DNA of 64,000 nt from Monilinia fructicola. Taxonomy: Eukaryota > Ascomycota > Leotiomycetes > Helotiales > Sclerotiniaceae. Position numbers and translations under genes: made by a program. This document shows, piece by piece, positions 22,226 through 32,462 of the stretch. Location: contig VICG01000003.1 in NCBI GenBank assembly GCA_008692225.1, forward strand, positions 2,039,501-2,103,500, read 5' to 3'. Position 1 is the first letter of the stretch. Each line of letters begins with the position of its first letter. The notes under the pieces were generated by a model. The model saw only the letters and a program-made list of their open reading frames with translations. It was not told where the DNA came from and did not search any database.

Positions 22226-25200
22226 GTGGTTGTCGTTTCTGTTTTCAATTATTCAACGAGGGATGGGACATTGTAGGCGCTTATGATAGCTTGATGGCTT
22301 CAAGCGGAGGTTTTCATAAGTAATGACAAATATTACGAATGCCTAAATTAAAAAAATGATACTTTCATCTCTCTTGTTCAAGATTTCATTTGTGATGGGT
22401 GCGATGACTTTTGCCAGTCCTGATCAAACTATTTTTAGCCAGCGGACGAACTAGATGCGAGCTCTTTTTTTTCTCGTCGTTCCCTCCCTGTAGTTAGTTC
22501 ACCTATCATGTTTACTTATAAGAGCGATCCAATCAACGATACCCCTATTCTCCTCTACTACCTCTTCTCCTGCCTCTCCGGCTCTTCCCCTCGGCGCTCT
22601 TGGCCCACCAGAGGGGGCACGAGCTCAGAAAACGCGTTCTCAGAATCATCAAATTGATACTAAGCTTGGAAAGACCAGTGATTTCAAAAACAAATTTAAG
22701 AGTTAATTTACTTTGATTTTGATAAAAACTTTTTATAACGAAGTCCAATCAATATACATATCGATATCAAGAGAATATGAATAATAATCGATGTGTAACT
22801 GAAAGTTTTAGATTATATAATATTTCTTTATTAATTTTAGTAAATTTTCAAAGTTACTGATTTTTAGTGTGATTTTGATGATTTTAATGATTTTGAGAGA
22901 GCTGTCTGCCAAACCTTTCTTCTATTGATCTCCTCCTCTCCCCTGGACAATCCCGCACACAGCAGTATCGTCTGTCAAGTCCTCCTATCTGGTTTGTTGC
23001 CGAGGACGGTTGCTAAATATATAGAGATTCGGATACAATCTACAGTTAAGTTTAGTCAACTTCTTCATCTTCTCCTTATCTCTAATCTTTTTCCATGGTC
23101 GTTTGGCTCACTGTGTTCGCCGTCACAAATGTGGAAATTCTGTTAAGAAGCGTTGTCAAGGTGGAGTAATGGAGCGCAGAAGGATGTGTCATGAGCAGAG
23201 GGGGGGTATGGGTTTGATGTTGGGCTTGGGGTCCGTCATGTTTTCGGACGGGCTTGACGGACGGGCTAGGTGAAGAATATGGGGCTCACTCATCTATCGA
23301 TCTAGATTCAGATGCTGAAAATGTTTGCCATATAGATTATCCGGGGGTTATGTAGTGGCAGGTGGCTTATTCAAGAAGAATGCTGCTCGGGAAGCTTGTC
23401 TGTGGGTGGTTCTCTGCGATATGTGCTGAGGTTAGAACCTGACACGCGTGTGTAGACGGGTAGCCGTGAGAACCAGCTTAAAAAAAATGGAAGGAGTGTT
23501 CCGTTCGATGGGGAGGGAGGAGGGGAGCATGGAGTTATAGCCATAATATGTACATTGAGACTTTCAGCTAGAAAGGTGAGAAGGAGGGTGGAAGCCTTGA
23601 TTATAGAGGGGATAAATGGGATGGCAGCCAGTTTTACGACTACCGAGAACTGTGGGGAGGTTTTATGGGCCTACAAAGAGGCTGACAATGAAGTAAAACA
23701 CTCGAGGAGCAGGATGTGGAAGCTACACGAGCAACGAAAAGCAGTTCGAGTCATATCTTTCTCAGCAGCCTTGCTAGCCATCCCTTATATACCTGTTTTA
23801 ACGCAACTTCTACTCTTTTCCCTCAACATCGGATAGCTTACCAGAAGCCATTAGAGGACCAGCTCGTAGATTTCTACACTGGCTGATTTAGATCGAATTG
23901 CTTATGGAGGAATGAATATCGCTATTCCGAACACATAGCTGAGGCAGCAGCGAGCAATGAATTGGAAACCCTCGAATGAACAGGGACGCTACGTAGTTAA
24001 CTTATTACCAAAATGCAAGAAAGATGAATACAAATCAAATTGTAAATTACATATAGTCATTGTAATCTTACAGTGCCCTCTTGAAAAATGCATATAAATT
24101 GCATCTAATCTTACGCACTAGCTATGCCACTGTCCAGATGAAACATCTCTTCGCTTTCGTCGAAACCGGGGCTTTGACGATTTGCGCAAGCCAATGATTA
24201 GATTCTTTAGGTAAAAATGAGGTATTCTGGATGTTGTTCTCTCGATGCGACATCACAACGATGGGCCCTATGGGAGGTTCAAAGGATTCGTTTGAGAGAC
24301 GAGAAGATCAGATCAGGCGCTTGCTTTCCAACCTCCTTTACAGAGAAAGACATTGTCAAGTCATCTATTATCCCGTTCTTACATCATGGCAATCGGGAGT
24401 TGTCAGTCTTCGGAATCAAGATTGCGTTGGGTGTTGCTAACGAGATAGGTGGGTTGTGGTGTGAACAAAGTACTTCGGAGCTACAAATCGTTGGAATGGC
24501 CGTTAAGCCATCTAATGATTAGAGTTGTCTACCACCTCTCTTCTAAGCTCAACACGACAAACCCACTTCCTAAGGGGCCTGCATACCAGAAGACTGATAT
24601 CTTTGCCCTGAATCCCAGAGCTTGTAGAATCGAAGAACACGACCACCATGTACAGCTCTATATCGATTAATGTACTTCAAATTTGTACTCATCAGATCCG
24701 TCCCCGTATAATCATCCCAGATCTTTTAGGCATGCCCTTGAAATAGTGAGATGAATACAGTTGATAGCAGGACTTATTAAGGTCGTTTGATTGTTACATG
24801 TCAAATAACTATATTTTGCGCTGTTCTTGTTACGGTAGACTCTAGTTGGTCCAATGTAGTTCCTTTCTTCCAAATAAAACCTGAAAATATTGAGTGAAAG
24901 CTCTATTCTTGCCGTGAATTTACTGAACATGATCCGAACAGTGATAAATTCGACTGAGCTTATTGAAAATGGTACGGTAGTGGCGTGCTAAGAATAATGG
25001 TTAGAAAAAGGCACTCCTTCTTCAAAGCCATTGCATCATCGATGATGTTGTTTTATGAATACTAGGAGGCAGAATAACCCAGTAACAACTTCCAGAACAT
25101 ACAGGGTTGACTTATAAAAGGGAATGAGCGGCCCATTTCCAGCTACGTATTTGGTTTTCGTCAACCTTAGCGGACTCCAAATCTCAACACCATGGTATCT

Positions 25201-26472
25201 CTATTTGGGAGCGAAGGCAAACTTCGAGCATTACACACGCAACATAATCATTAATAAGAAATAACCAGCCGTCATGGGGAGTCCCATGGTTGGCACTTGC
25301 GGTGGTGTTTGCCGCCTTCCTGTCCGCTACGGTGATCTAGTGCTACACCCAGCTACAAGACTGAGCAGAGTGAGACGGTGAAATAGAGTAAATCGATATG
25401 AGAAATGATTGGTGCACCTGTCAAAAAGAACAAAACTTCTAGAGCCAAAAAATGTGATGCTAAGGCGCGTGCTCCTGTTCGTCTATACAAAGTAGACTTG
25501 CAGTTGAGCTCCCTTGAAAACCTTACCCATTTTTGTTGCCGTCTCCCAGTTCTCATTGAAAATAGCACGTTCCCATCAACGATCAAGAATGAAATAAATT
25601 AACCAAAACAATAAAATTCCAAACTTGCTCGTGCTAAGTAGTCACTGTAACCAACCTGACAACATGATATTACTGACCAACTACCTCCCGATAGAGTGCT
25701 CAAAACTTTACATCAAAAACAAACACAAGTTCAGGTCCTCAAGACCAGCCAGACAGTTTATGCTATCACTTAAAGGAGACAGGAGATTACCCGAGAACAT
25801 AAAGATTATCCATGATGATCGACTAGCTATAGCCTACCAAACACGTTTTACAACCGTATTATATGCTACGTTGAAATATCACTCGAAACTTTCCGGATTG
25901 ACGTTATATATGTCATGCAGAGTATAGCACTTACATTCTTTCACTAGGTTAGCATCAAAAGTTCTTCGTACTCGACAGATAACATTCTGACTAACATGTG
26001 ATATTTATTGACATGTAATTTGAGAAGCATTTTTGAATACTGGTAGTGGAAGTGAACCTCTCTAGTACAATTCATTTGTAAAAGACTGTGTAGACATTCA
26101 AAGGCTCAGATCAGCCAATCCCTTCATTGTTGAGAACCTCTTTGTCTAAGCTTTGGGGCCTTATCCCAAGAACAAAGGAAAGGGAGAAAGAGGTAACGAA
26201 CAATAGATTTTTATCTTTTAGGAGCGACCACAACACCCCACAGAGGATGCAAAGACATACATAGAACAGTCCGAGGCGTTTGTACACTTGGAGAACAACA
26301 CTCACGATACATATAAATGCAGCCTTATCACCCCCAATATGTCTCTCCATCCACTCCAGTTCAATCTCATGAACCCTGAAGTTTCAAGGTCTTCCAGTAG
26401 CAACGCCAATCAGGATTCAACGTCACTTTTAGCTCAGTCTACATCACAGAGAACTTCCAATTAATCAGCAAG
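22226..26472. other. 4.2-kb AT-rich region without a supported gene
   Basis: After the uL4 3' UTR the DNA becomes AT-rich, most strongly at 22650-22905. Frames at 23555-23836 and 24217-24670 are short, overlap in several frames and have no family features. This could be a decayed repeat or simply spacer; no terminal repeats or target duplications were seen. Confidence 0.5.
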
Positions 26473-26832
26473 ATGTGCTTCTTCAAACGCGTCATCCTCA
26501 CCCAGTGCGGCCATACCCGCTGGGGAAAGGAAGTCAGAGTCTGTGACCAACAAATTGCTTTTCAAACATCTCCAACGACATCCATCGAGTGCGGCACAAT
26601 GTATTCTCATCCAATACATACTCTCAAGATCACTCGGGCGTGCAAGGAGTGTGAGAAGAAGATAGCCAGCACAGACAGAACCGCATCAAAGTTGAAGCAG
26701 GCGTTGAAGGACATCAGAGAAGCTGTTGAGAGAATGGAGAAGATGCAAGCCGAGGGAGTGAATGAGAATACCAAAAAACCATCGGTTGATGCCGATGATA
26801 ATGAACTCGCGGCCTTGGAATCATGGGATTGA
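26473..26832 (+). CDS. Small Cys/His-containing protein with a C-terminal coiled coil (hypothetical)
   Basis: Intact frame of 119 residues starting MCFFKRVILTQCGHTRWG. The N-terminal half has spaced Cys and His residues (C2, C12, H14, C24, C41, H46, then C57 and C60 as CxxC) that could bind a metal. The C-terminal half is Lys/Glu-rich (KLKQALKDIREAVERMEKMQ), compatible with a short coiled coil. This layout resembles a loose group of small Cys/His proteins found in many filamentous ascomycetes, whose role I do not know. No intron is needed. A 39-bp tandem duplication begins at the stop codon. Coding status is inferred from composition. Confidence 0.6.
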   Translation: MCFFKRVILTQCGHTRWGKEVRVCDQQIAFQTSPTTSIECGTMYSHPIHTLKITRACKECEKKIASTDRTASKLKQALKDIREAVERMEKMQAEGVNENTKKPSVDADDNELAALESWD

Positions 26833-26899
26833 TTCAGATCTCTAGTAGATCTTGTAGGACCTTGGGACTGATTCAGATCTCTGGTAGATCTTGTAGGAC
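26825..26899. repeat. Two-copy tandem duplication, 39-bp period, overlapping a stop codon
   Basis: Copies at 26825-26860 and 26864-26899 (36 aligned bases, two differences) share GATTCAGATCTCT and AGATCTTGTAGGAC. The first copy contains the TGA of the small Cys/His gene. Confidence 0.9.
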
Positions 26900-27466
26900 A
26901 GAAGAGGAGGATCGGTAAGCACCGCAGGGTCCCAAATGTCTTGCTGAACAATAGAAAATACATTTGAAGAAAAAAAAAGTAGTATAAAATATGCTGTGTC
27001 AAATTGAATAAAAGAGCGAATTGTGAATCTAGCATAGAATGTGAGGCAAATGGACATTTGAATACGGCGGAGTAGACTACCACTTTTAGGGAAAAGAATT
27101 GAATATGGGAGCCAAACTCCTACCTAGCTAACTTCACATCAATTCTACCTAATCGATATTATTTTTGTTGTAGATATCGCACAAATGTTGCTGAAGAAGA
27201 TATTGCTGCATATTTCCTTTTCGTAACTGCATACGTGATCCGTGGTTTCTGATATAGTACATTCATCTCATCCCAACGACATAATAACACGCCGGTTTAC
27301 TGGCGAGAACAGGTTTGCCATGGAAATCTGTATAGTGATTCCAGAATGGTATTCAGTGACCGTCTCTCAATTCCGATACCATCCCCTCTTGAATCTGATA
27401 CCATCTTCCAATCTGGATTGAATTGCGACAATTCCAGGCCACCAAAAGTCGTACATAATTTCGAAT
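26900..27466. other. Convergent 3' intergenic region
   Basis: AT-rich DNA between two gene 3' ends, with no gene seen. It should contain 3' UTRs and polyadenylation sites of the small Cys/His gene and bL21m. Confidence 0.6.
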
Positions 27467-28111
27467 TTAACTCTCAATTTCTTCCACAGTCTTGACCTTG
27501 AGCTCAGCAATTCTGAGAATCGTGTACTTGTGCTTGCTCTTCACGGTCTTAACTTTTCGATTCCTCCTTTTCGTCTTCTCTTTGATCCTCATTGGTTCCG
27601 CTTCGGTACCCATGACTCTCGCTCGACACTCAAATATCCTCTCATCCAGGTAAGGCGTTCCTTTCAAGGTGTAGTCTCTCGATCCAATACTTGAAGCGGT
27701 ATTGAGGCGTAGAATGTCGCCTGGTATAACACCAGGTATACGGAATGGAAGTCGTACTGTATCTCCTACAGTTACAAGGTAAGGGCGACTGTAAATGTGT
27801 GTAGTTATGAAGTGTGATGGTTGAGCAGTGAGAAAGGGAAGCATTTCCTTGACTGAAGGGGATAACGAGGGTGGAGCGACGCTGGGAGGTGGCGCAACTG
27901 GTGTCGAGGATTTGACTGAGGGTTTCTCGGGCTCTAAAGATGCTACTGCTGAGGGTATTGGGCTAGCATTGCTTCTCTCAATGGGTGGTTCGACATGCTG
28001 TGTTGTAGAGTTGAAGAATCGTGCTCGACTTGGTAAGAGGAATGTGGGTGGGAGTGTTGCGCTTGGAATCCGTATGTCCAGCAAGGACCTTTTAATTGTT
28101 CTGCTAAACAT
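27467..28111 (-). CDS. MRPL49: Mitochondrial large-subunit ribosomal protein bL21m (L49 type)
   Basis: Component of the mitochondrial 54S subunit. Single exon, 214 residues. The N-terminal 35 residues are rich in Arg/Ser/Thr with no acidic residue apart from Asp12, as in a mitochondrial presequence. A Pro/Ser linker (residues about 38-90) follows, then the bL21 fold: HFITTHIYSRPYLVTVGD, TVRLPFRIPGVIPGDILRLN, a segment with SRDYTLKGTPYLDERIFECR, and the basic RRNRKVKTVKSKHKYTILRI (an rRNA-contact motif of this family). The start is the first ATG of the frame. It is divergent from NSA2 across 198 bp, so the two probably share a promoter. Confidence 0.93.
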   Translation of the reverse strand: MFSRTIKRSLLDIRIPSATLPPTFLLPSRARFFNSTTQHVEPPIERSNASPIPSAVASLEPEKPSVKSSTPVAPPPSVAPPSLSPSVKEMLPFLTAQPSHFITTHIYSRPYLVTVGDTVRLPFRIPGVIPGDILRLNTASSIGSRDYTLKGTPYLDERIFECRARVMGTEAEPMRIKEKTKRRNRKVKTVKSKHKYTILRIAELKVKTVEEIES

Positions 28112-28309
28112 CCCGAAGCTGAAGTCGTAGAATGGACCAAATCTTTGATATTGAATTCTACAAGATGATCTTGTCGAAGCTTAAATATTGATGACTAAGC
28201 GAGATTTATTTCATGGCGCTAAGAAATTTGTTATCGATAATAATCGGCCTCGACTAGATATTTTTTTGTGCCACTAACACACCTCAACCACGTCTTGTAG
28301 TAATTCATC
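28112..28309. promoter_or_regulatory. Bidirectional promoter bL21m / NSA2
   Basis: 198 bp between two outward-facing start codons, so it must carry both core promoters and both leaders. AT-rich, with TTATCGATAATAATCGG near its middle and a run of seven T near 28260. No functional site is proven. Confidence 0.7.
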
Positions 28310-29334
28310 ATGGTATGTTTGTTTGAGCCTATGCAACAACTCTTATACTTGCTAATTGATTTTTGATAGCCTCAAAATGAGTATATGGAAAGATGGCGCA
28401 AGCTTCATGGTCGCCGCCTCGACCATGAGGAGAGAACGCGAAAGAAGGCAGCAAGAGAAGGTCACAAAGCATCCGATGATGCCCAGAAATTGACTGGTCT
28501 ACGAGCGAAATTGTATCAACAGAAGAGACGCCATGAGAAGATCCAGATGAAGAAGCAGATCAAGGCTCACGAAGAACGAAACGTGAAATCTTCTGCGCCG
28601 AATGAACCTTCAAGCACACCTTTGCCTCAATACTTGTTGGACCGATCCAACCCTACCAATGCCAAAGCATTGTCCAGCGCCATCAAGAACAAGAGAGCGG
28701 AGAAAGCTGCCAAGTTTAGTGTGCCTTTACCAAAAGTTAGAGGTATCGCAGAGGAGGAGATGTTCAAGGTGGTGAAGACAGGTAAAAAGACTGCGAAGAA
28801 GAGCTGGAAGCGTATGATCACGAAGGTAACTTGCTCTACTTCATTGAAGGGTGGAAATTCGATTTTATGTGTGAGGATGCTAATATTGACTTTTGTTTAG
28901 CCAACTTTCGTTGGACCCGACTTCACAAGAAGACCCGTCAAATATGAGCGATTTATTAGACCTATGGGTTTGCGTTATAAGAAGGTATGTTCTTCCCAGG
29001 AAACCTCAATGCATGGATGGAAGTTCTAACGCTCTCAGGCAAATGTTACTCACCCAGAACTCGGTGTAACTGTGCAATTACCTATCATCAGCGTCAAGAA
29101 GAACCCACAGAATCCAATGTACACGCAGTTGGGTGTTCTCACCAGAGGAACTATCGTTGAAGTCAATGTATCTGATTTGGGTCTGGTCACAGCTGGAGGA
29201 AAGGTCGTTTGGGGTAGATGGGCACAGATTACCAACAATCCCGAAAACGATGGATGTGTCAATGCGTAAGTTCAGATTCACTCCGCACAGCCTTCAGATA
29301 TTGAATTGACCTTGATAGTGTCCTTCTCGTTTAA
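28310..29334 (+). CDS. NSA2: Ribosome biogenesis protein NSA2 (60S assembly)
   Basis: Nucleolar/nucleoplasmic factor needed for 27S pre-rRNA processing in pre-60S particles; its C-terminal part is eS8-like. Five exons: 28310-28312 (the ATG alone), 28370-28825, 28901-28984, 29039-29265 and 29319-29334. Joined they give 261 residues, the same length as the yeast protein. The N-terminus after splicing is [20 protein letters not shown], matching the family's MPQNEY start and showing that the one-codon first exon is real. Other motifs are the Lys/Arg-rich [18 protein letters not shown], then [49 protein letters not shown] and the terminal [12 protein letters not shown]. The last exon encodes only five residues plus the stop. 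All introns have GT-AG ends. Confidence 0.96.
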
Positions 29335-29723
29335 AACTTCCTTCTGATGTCAAATTCACATTTACGCATGGTGTTAAGGCGTTGGTAATTTGGAAGATAA
29401 AGAAGAGGCTTGTGCAATCAATCCCCTTGAGATTTACGTGATGGAGATTGTGCGCCATAGGATCAGCTTGATAAAATCAAGTGAAGTTAACATTATAATA
29501 AAATTTTGCATTTAAATGATCTTGAAATTAAGTTAAAGTCACCCGAGTCACCCGAGTCGTCCACGAATAAAACGATGGCTTATGTGACTGCTGGTACCAA
29601 CGTTGAACGTGTACTTACTTTAGGCAGCCAAGATATGCACTAAATTATAATCTATAACTTTCGCACTGCATGCATTTAATCCTTTCGCATAGTCTTCATA
29701 GCATCATTGCATCATAAGATACC
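29335..29723. other. Spacer between NSA2 and the hydrolase
   Basis: 389 bp, AT-rich, with no gene seen. It should hold the NSA2 3' UTR and the hydrolase promoter. A short direct repeat GTCACCCGAGTCACCCGAGT lies near 29540. Confidence 0.6.
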
Positions 29724-31137
29724 ATGAGATTAACATCATCACAGATAGAAGCAAGGGAACGTCTGGCCCCTATCAAATTTCACCAAATTTTCACAGTTCC
29801 CGCTACGGCAAATCATTCCAAACTCAAGGTATCCTATGCCATTGCAGGACCATTAGATGAGAATGCGCCGACTATTCTTTTTGTTGCGGGCATGTTGGCT
29901 GTGAGATGGCTAGCAGTTTTCTTTGACCATGTCGCAATGAAGGAGGGCGTGAGAATACTTCTTATTGACAGGTGAGTGGCATTCACCTTTGATCGGCTAG
30001 ATATCTTAATATCATCTGATGTTGGCTGCACTCTCCATCTCAGTAGTCTGAGTGAGATTGAACATGCAAATGGACCTACTTTGTGAGCGAATATTTGGTT
30101 AGCTTAGCACTTGAACACCGTCATTTCGTTTTTTGAAATTTGGACTATCAATGAGTTCAATGACTTGGAGGCGATGAGTCGCAATGAGAGCACGCGGCCA
30201 TTACATACATGTTCAGTTGACACATCGTCCAAACTAACATGTTCCCAGACCTGGCTTTGGTGGTTCTACCCAAGTTCCCCTTCGAGATCGTCTACCCATT
30301 TATCTCGAGACTATTCCTCTCCTCCTCGAGCATTTGAACATCAAACACGTTTCACTCGCAAGTCATAGTGCTGGGACTATATACGCTCTAAATATTATCA
30401 CCCGCCTTCCTCATATCATTTGTCCAGGTCGTCCCAGAATGACTCTACTTTCGCCTTGGGTTCATCAAGACTTGTCATCAACAACTTTCCTTCAAATTGC
30501 TTCGATACTGCCGGACAGTGTGCTCAACCATTGGAGCCCGGTTGTCAATTTCATTGTAAATAATGCTACACCTACGATAGCTAGTTCAGGAGGAGCATTT
30601 ACTGCATGCAGGTCTTCCTTCTTTGCCCCAGGAATCACCGCGGCAACGCAGAGAGAGGCGGTAGAGCAGAGTTACCGAGAAGGATACGGTGTATCGATAG
30701 AAACTAAAAAGGAAATGGAAAGTCTTCTACTTAAGTGGGCCTTTCTAGAAGATACCCAGGGTATAAATGATGAGGCAAGATTGTGCTTGAAAAAGACCGA
30801 GGACTGCAGCTGGGGTGCATGTGAGGATTACCAAGAGATGGTTAAGAGTTTAGTAGAGATGTGGACTCAAAGGGTTGAAGGAAATCAAAGCGCGATACTA
30901 GAAGTAAAAATTCACCTGGCTGAAGAGGATATGATGATCGGTGAGAAGGGGAAAGAGTACTTTCGGAAGTGTTGGACCAGCGAGAATTGGATCGCGGGAA
31001 TAAAGGTAACCTGTGAGCAATTGGAGGGTACAGATCATGACACAGTTCTCGACCCACTCAAGAGTCTACAAGAGATTGCGAGAACGGCAAAGGAGACATT
31101 GGATTGGGAAACCTATTCCGAACCCTATCACGATTGA
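29724..31137 (+). CDS. Alpha/beta-hydrolase fold protein
   Basis: Exons 29724-29971 and 30249-31137 give 378 residues. The fold is shown by the oxyanion-side segment APTILFVAGM, the strand-turn ILLIDRPGFGGS (intron inside the Arg codon, joining restores RPGFGGS), the nucleophile elbow SHSAG (Ser at about residue 123) in HVSLASHSAGTIYALNII, and a C-terminal EGTDHDTVLDP likely to carry the catalytic His. A cap region between residues 150 and 290 is variable. No signal peptide or membrane span is evident, so it is probably cytosolic. Substrate is unknown; esterase, lipase-like and epoxide-hydrolase-like activities are all possible. The 277-nt intron is long for this window and could hide a skipped exon, but the protein is continuous without one. 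Convergent with ATP4. Confidence 0.85.
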
Positions 31138-31341
31138 CAGTCTCGCCCCAGTATTAGCCGGGACGATGTAGCCACTCTAGGCAGAATTGCCGGGTGATTT
31201 TTTTGCACAAATATCAATAGATTTCAAGATAGATTACTGAATGGAAGGGAACGGTTTCATCGACTATGGCACAGGTGTATTGTATTGAAAAAAGAATAGA
31301 GTAAAGAAACGCTTAATGGCTTCCAACCTTTCTCTGATCTA

Positions 31342-32258
31342 TTACGCCTTGGATGCAACAATCTCTATAGTTGGATTAGTACATGCATAAATATGAGTTA
31401 TGAATGATTACGTACTCTCAACGTCAGCAACACTCTGTTGTAAGATTTGTTGCAAAACCTTGGGGTTCTCGAGTTCCTTTTGAATCTTGGAAATAATGCT
31501 CTCTGAAAGTTCCTTTTGTTGACGGATCTTGACCTGTCCCTCATATCGGACCCATGAATCGAGGACCGACTTGGCCTCAGCAGCAAGAGCAGTTTGTTGC
31601 TCGAGTTGGAAAGCCTTGGCCTCGAGTTGTGCGGTTTCCTGTGATTTTAATCAGCAAAGCCTCCACGGAAAAGCCCCGCTCCCTTAAAACCAGCATACCT
31701 TAGAAACCTCGAAAAGAGTCTTGGTGATATCAACAACGCTGCCCAATTGCTGGACGCTCTCAATTCGAGTCTTGACGGCTTCAGTGTGGTCTGCACGAGC
31801 AGCATTCAAGACGTTCTTGATTTTGTTGACTTGACCAGTTGCCCACTCCGAGTACAATGGTCCACCGAATTTAATTGCAGATCCCCAAATGCTCAGAAGA
31901 CAGAACATAGCAACAGTTTCTTCGTTGACGACATAGTATTCGTTGCTGAGGGCGTATAGGGAAAGACCTCCAGTTGCGGAAAGAATGGCAGTCTTGGAGA
32001 TGAGAGAGTTGCCTGGGAGGGAGTCAAGAAGCGATTGCGCCTTCTTCTTAGGGTCTTCTGCCGGTACATTTGAGGAGGATGATCGCGAACTCGAGATCGA
32101 TGTGAGGGCAGGGAGGGTACGGGAAGAAAGAGCTGGTCGAAGACGAGCGGCCCCTACGTTGCGTCAGTAAGTCGTGGCGGGTAGCAACTCTGGGATGATT
32201 AGCAAGTCAACATTTACAACATACCTAAGGCGCTTCTTGTCAATAGTCTTGATGCCAT
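31342..32258 (-). CDS. ATP4: ATP synthase subunit 4 (subunit b), mitochondrial
   Basis: Peripheral-stalk subunit b of the mitochondrial F1Fo-ATP synthase, anchored in the inner membrane. Exons on the minus strand: 32258-32225, 32153-31699, 31638-31416, 31364-31342, giving 244 residues, the length of the yeast protein. The N-terminus (MASRLLTRSALGAARLRPAL) is a typical presequence. The family signature PKKKAQSLLDSLPGNSLISK precedes the membrane part (GGLSLYALSNEYYVVNEE and VAMFCLLSIWGSAIKFGG). A long charged helix follows, ending LENPKVLQQILQQSVADVEK. The last exon encodes only the final residues IVASKA. All four exons join in phase, with branch sites such as CTAATC and CTTGCTAATC. Divergent from NOC4 over 204 bp. 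Confidence 0.95.
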
Positions 32259-32462
32259 TGTGATATGAGGGGAGATGATGTAGAGCAGCTCAGATTGCTT
32301 GAAAGGCTTGAGACGAGGTTCTTTCGGAATTCGCTTCCCACCTCACTTGAAGATTCTTATGTAAGGATGCCTCAGGTGACAATAAATTTTTGGGATTTAT
32401 CTCGATAAGGGAAATAAATTTCTAGACAATTAATGAGTGTAGATTTCATCACATATTTCACA
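32259..32462. promoter_or_regulatory. Bidirectional promoter ATP4 / NOC4
   Basis: 204 bp between outward-facing starts. It contains TTATCTCGATAAGGGAAATA, sharing the core TCGATAA and flanking A/T tracts with the bL21m/NSA2 promoter. An in-frame upstream ATG for NOC4 (32433) falls inside it. Confidence 0.65.

Noticed and set aside
23555..24670. Short plus-strand frames that could be a small gene.
   Set aside because: First frame needs a TTG start; the others overlap each other in different frames and none shows recognisable motifs or consistent splicing.
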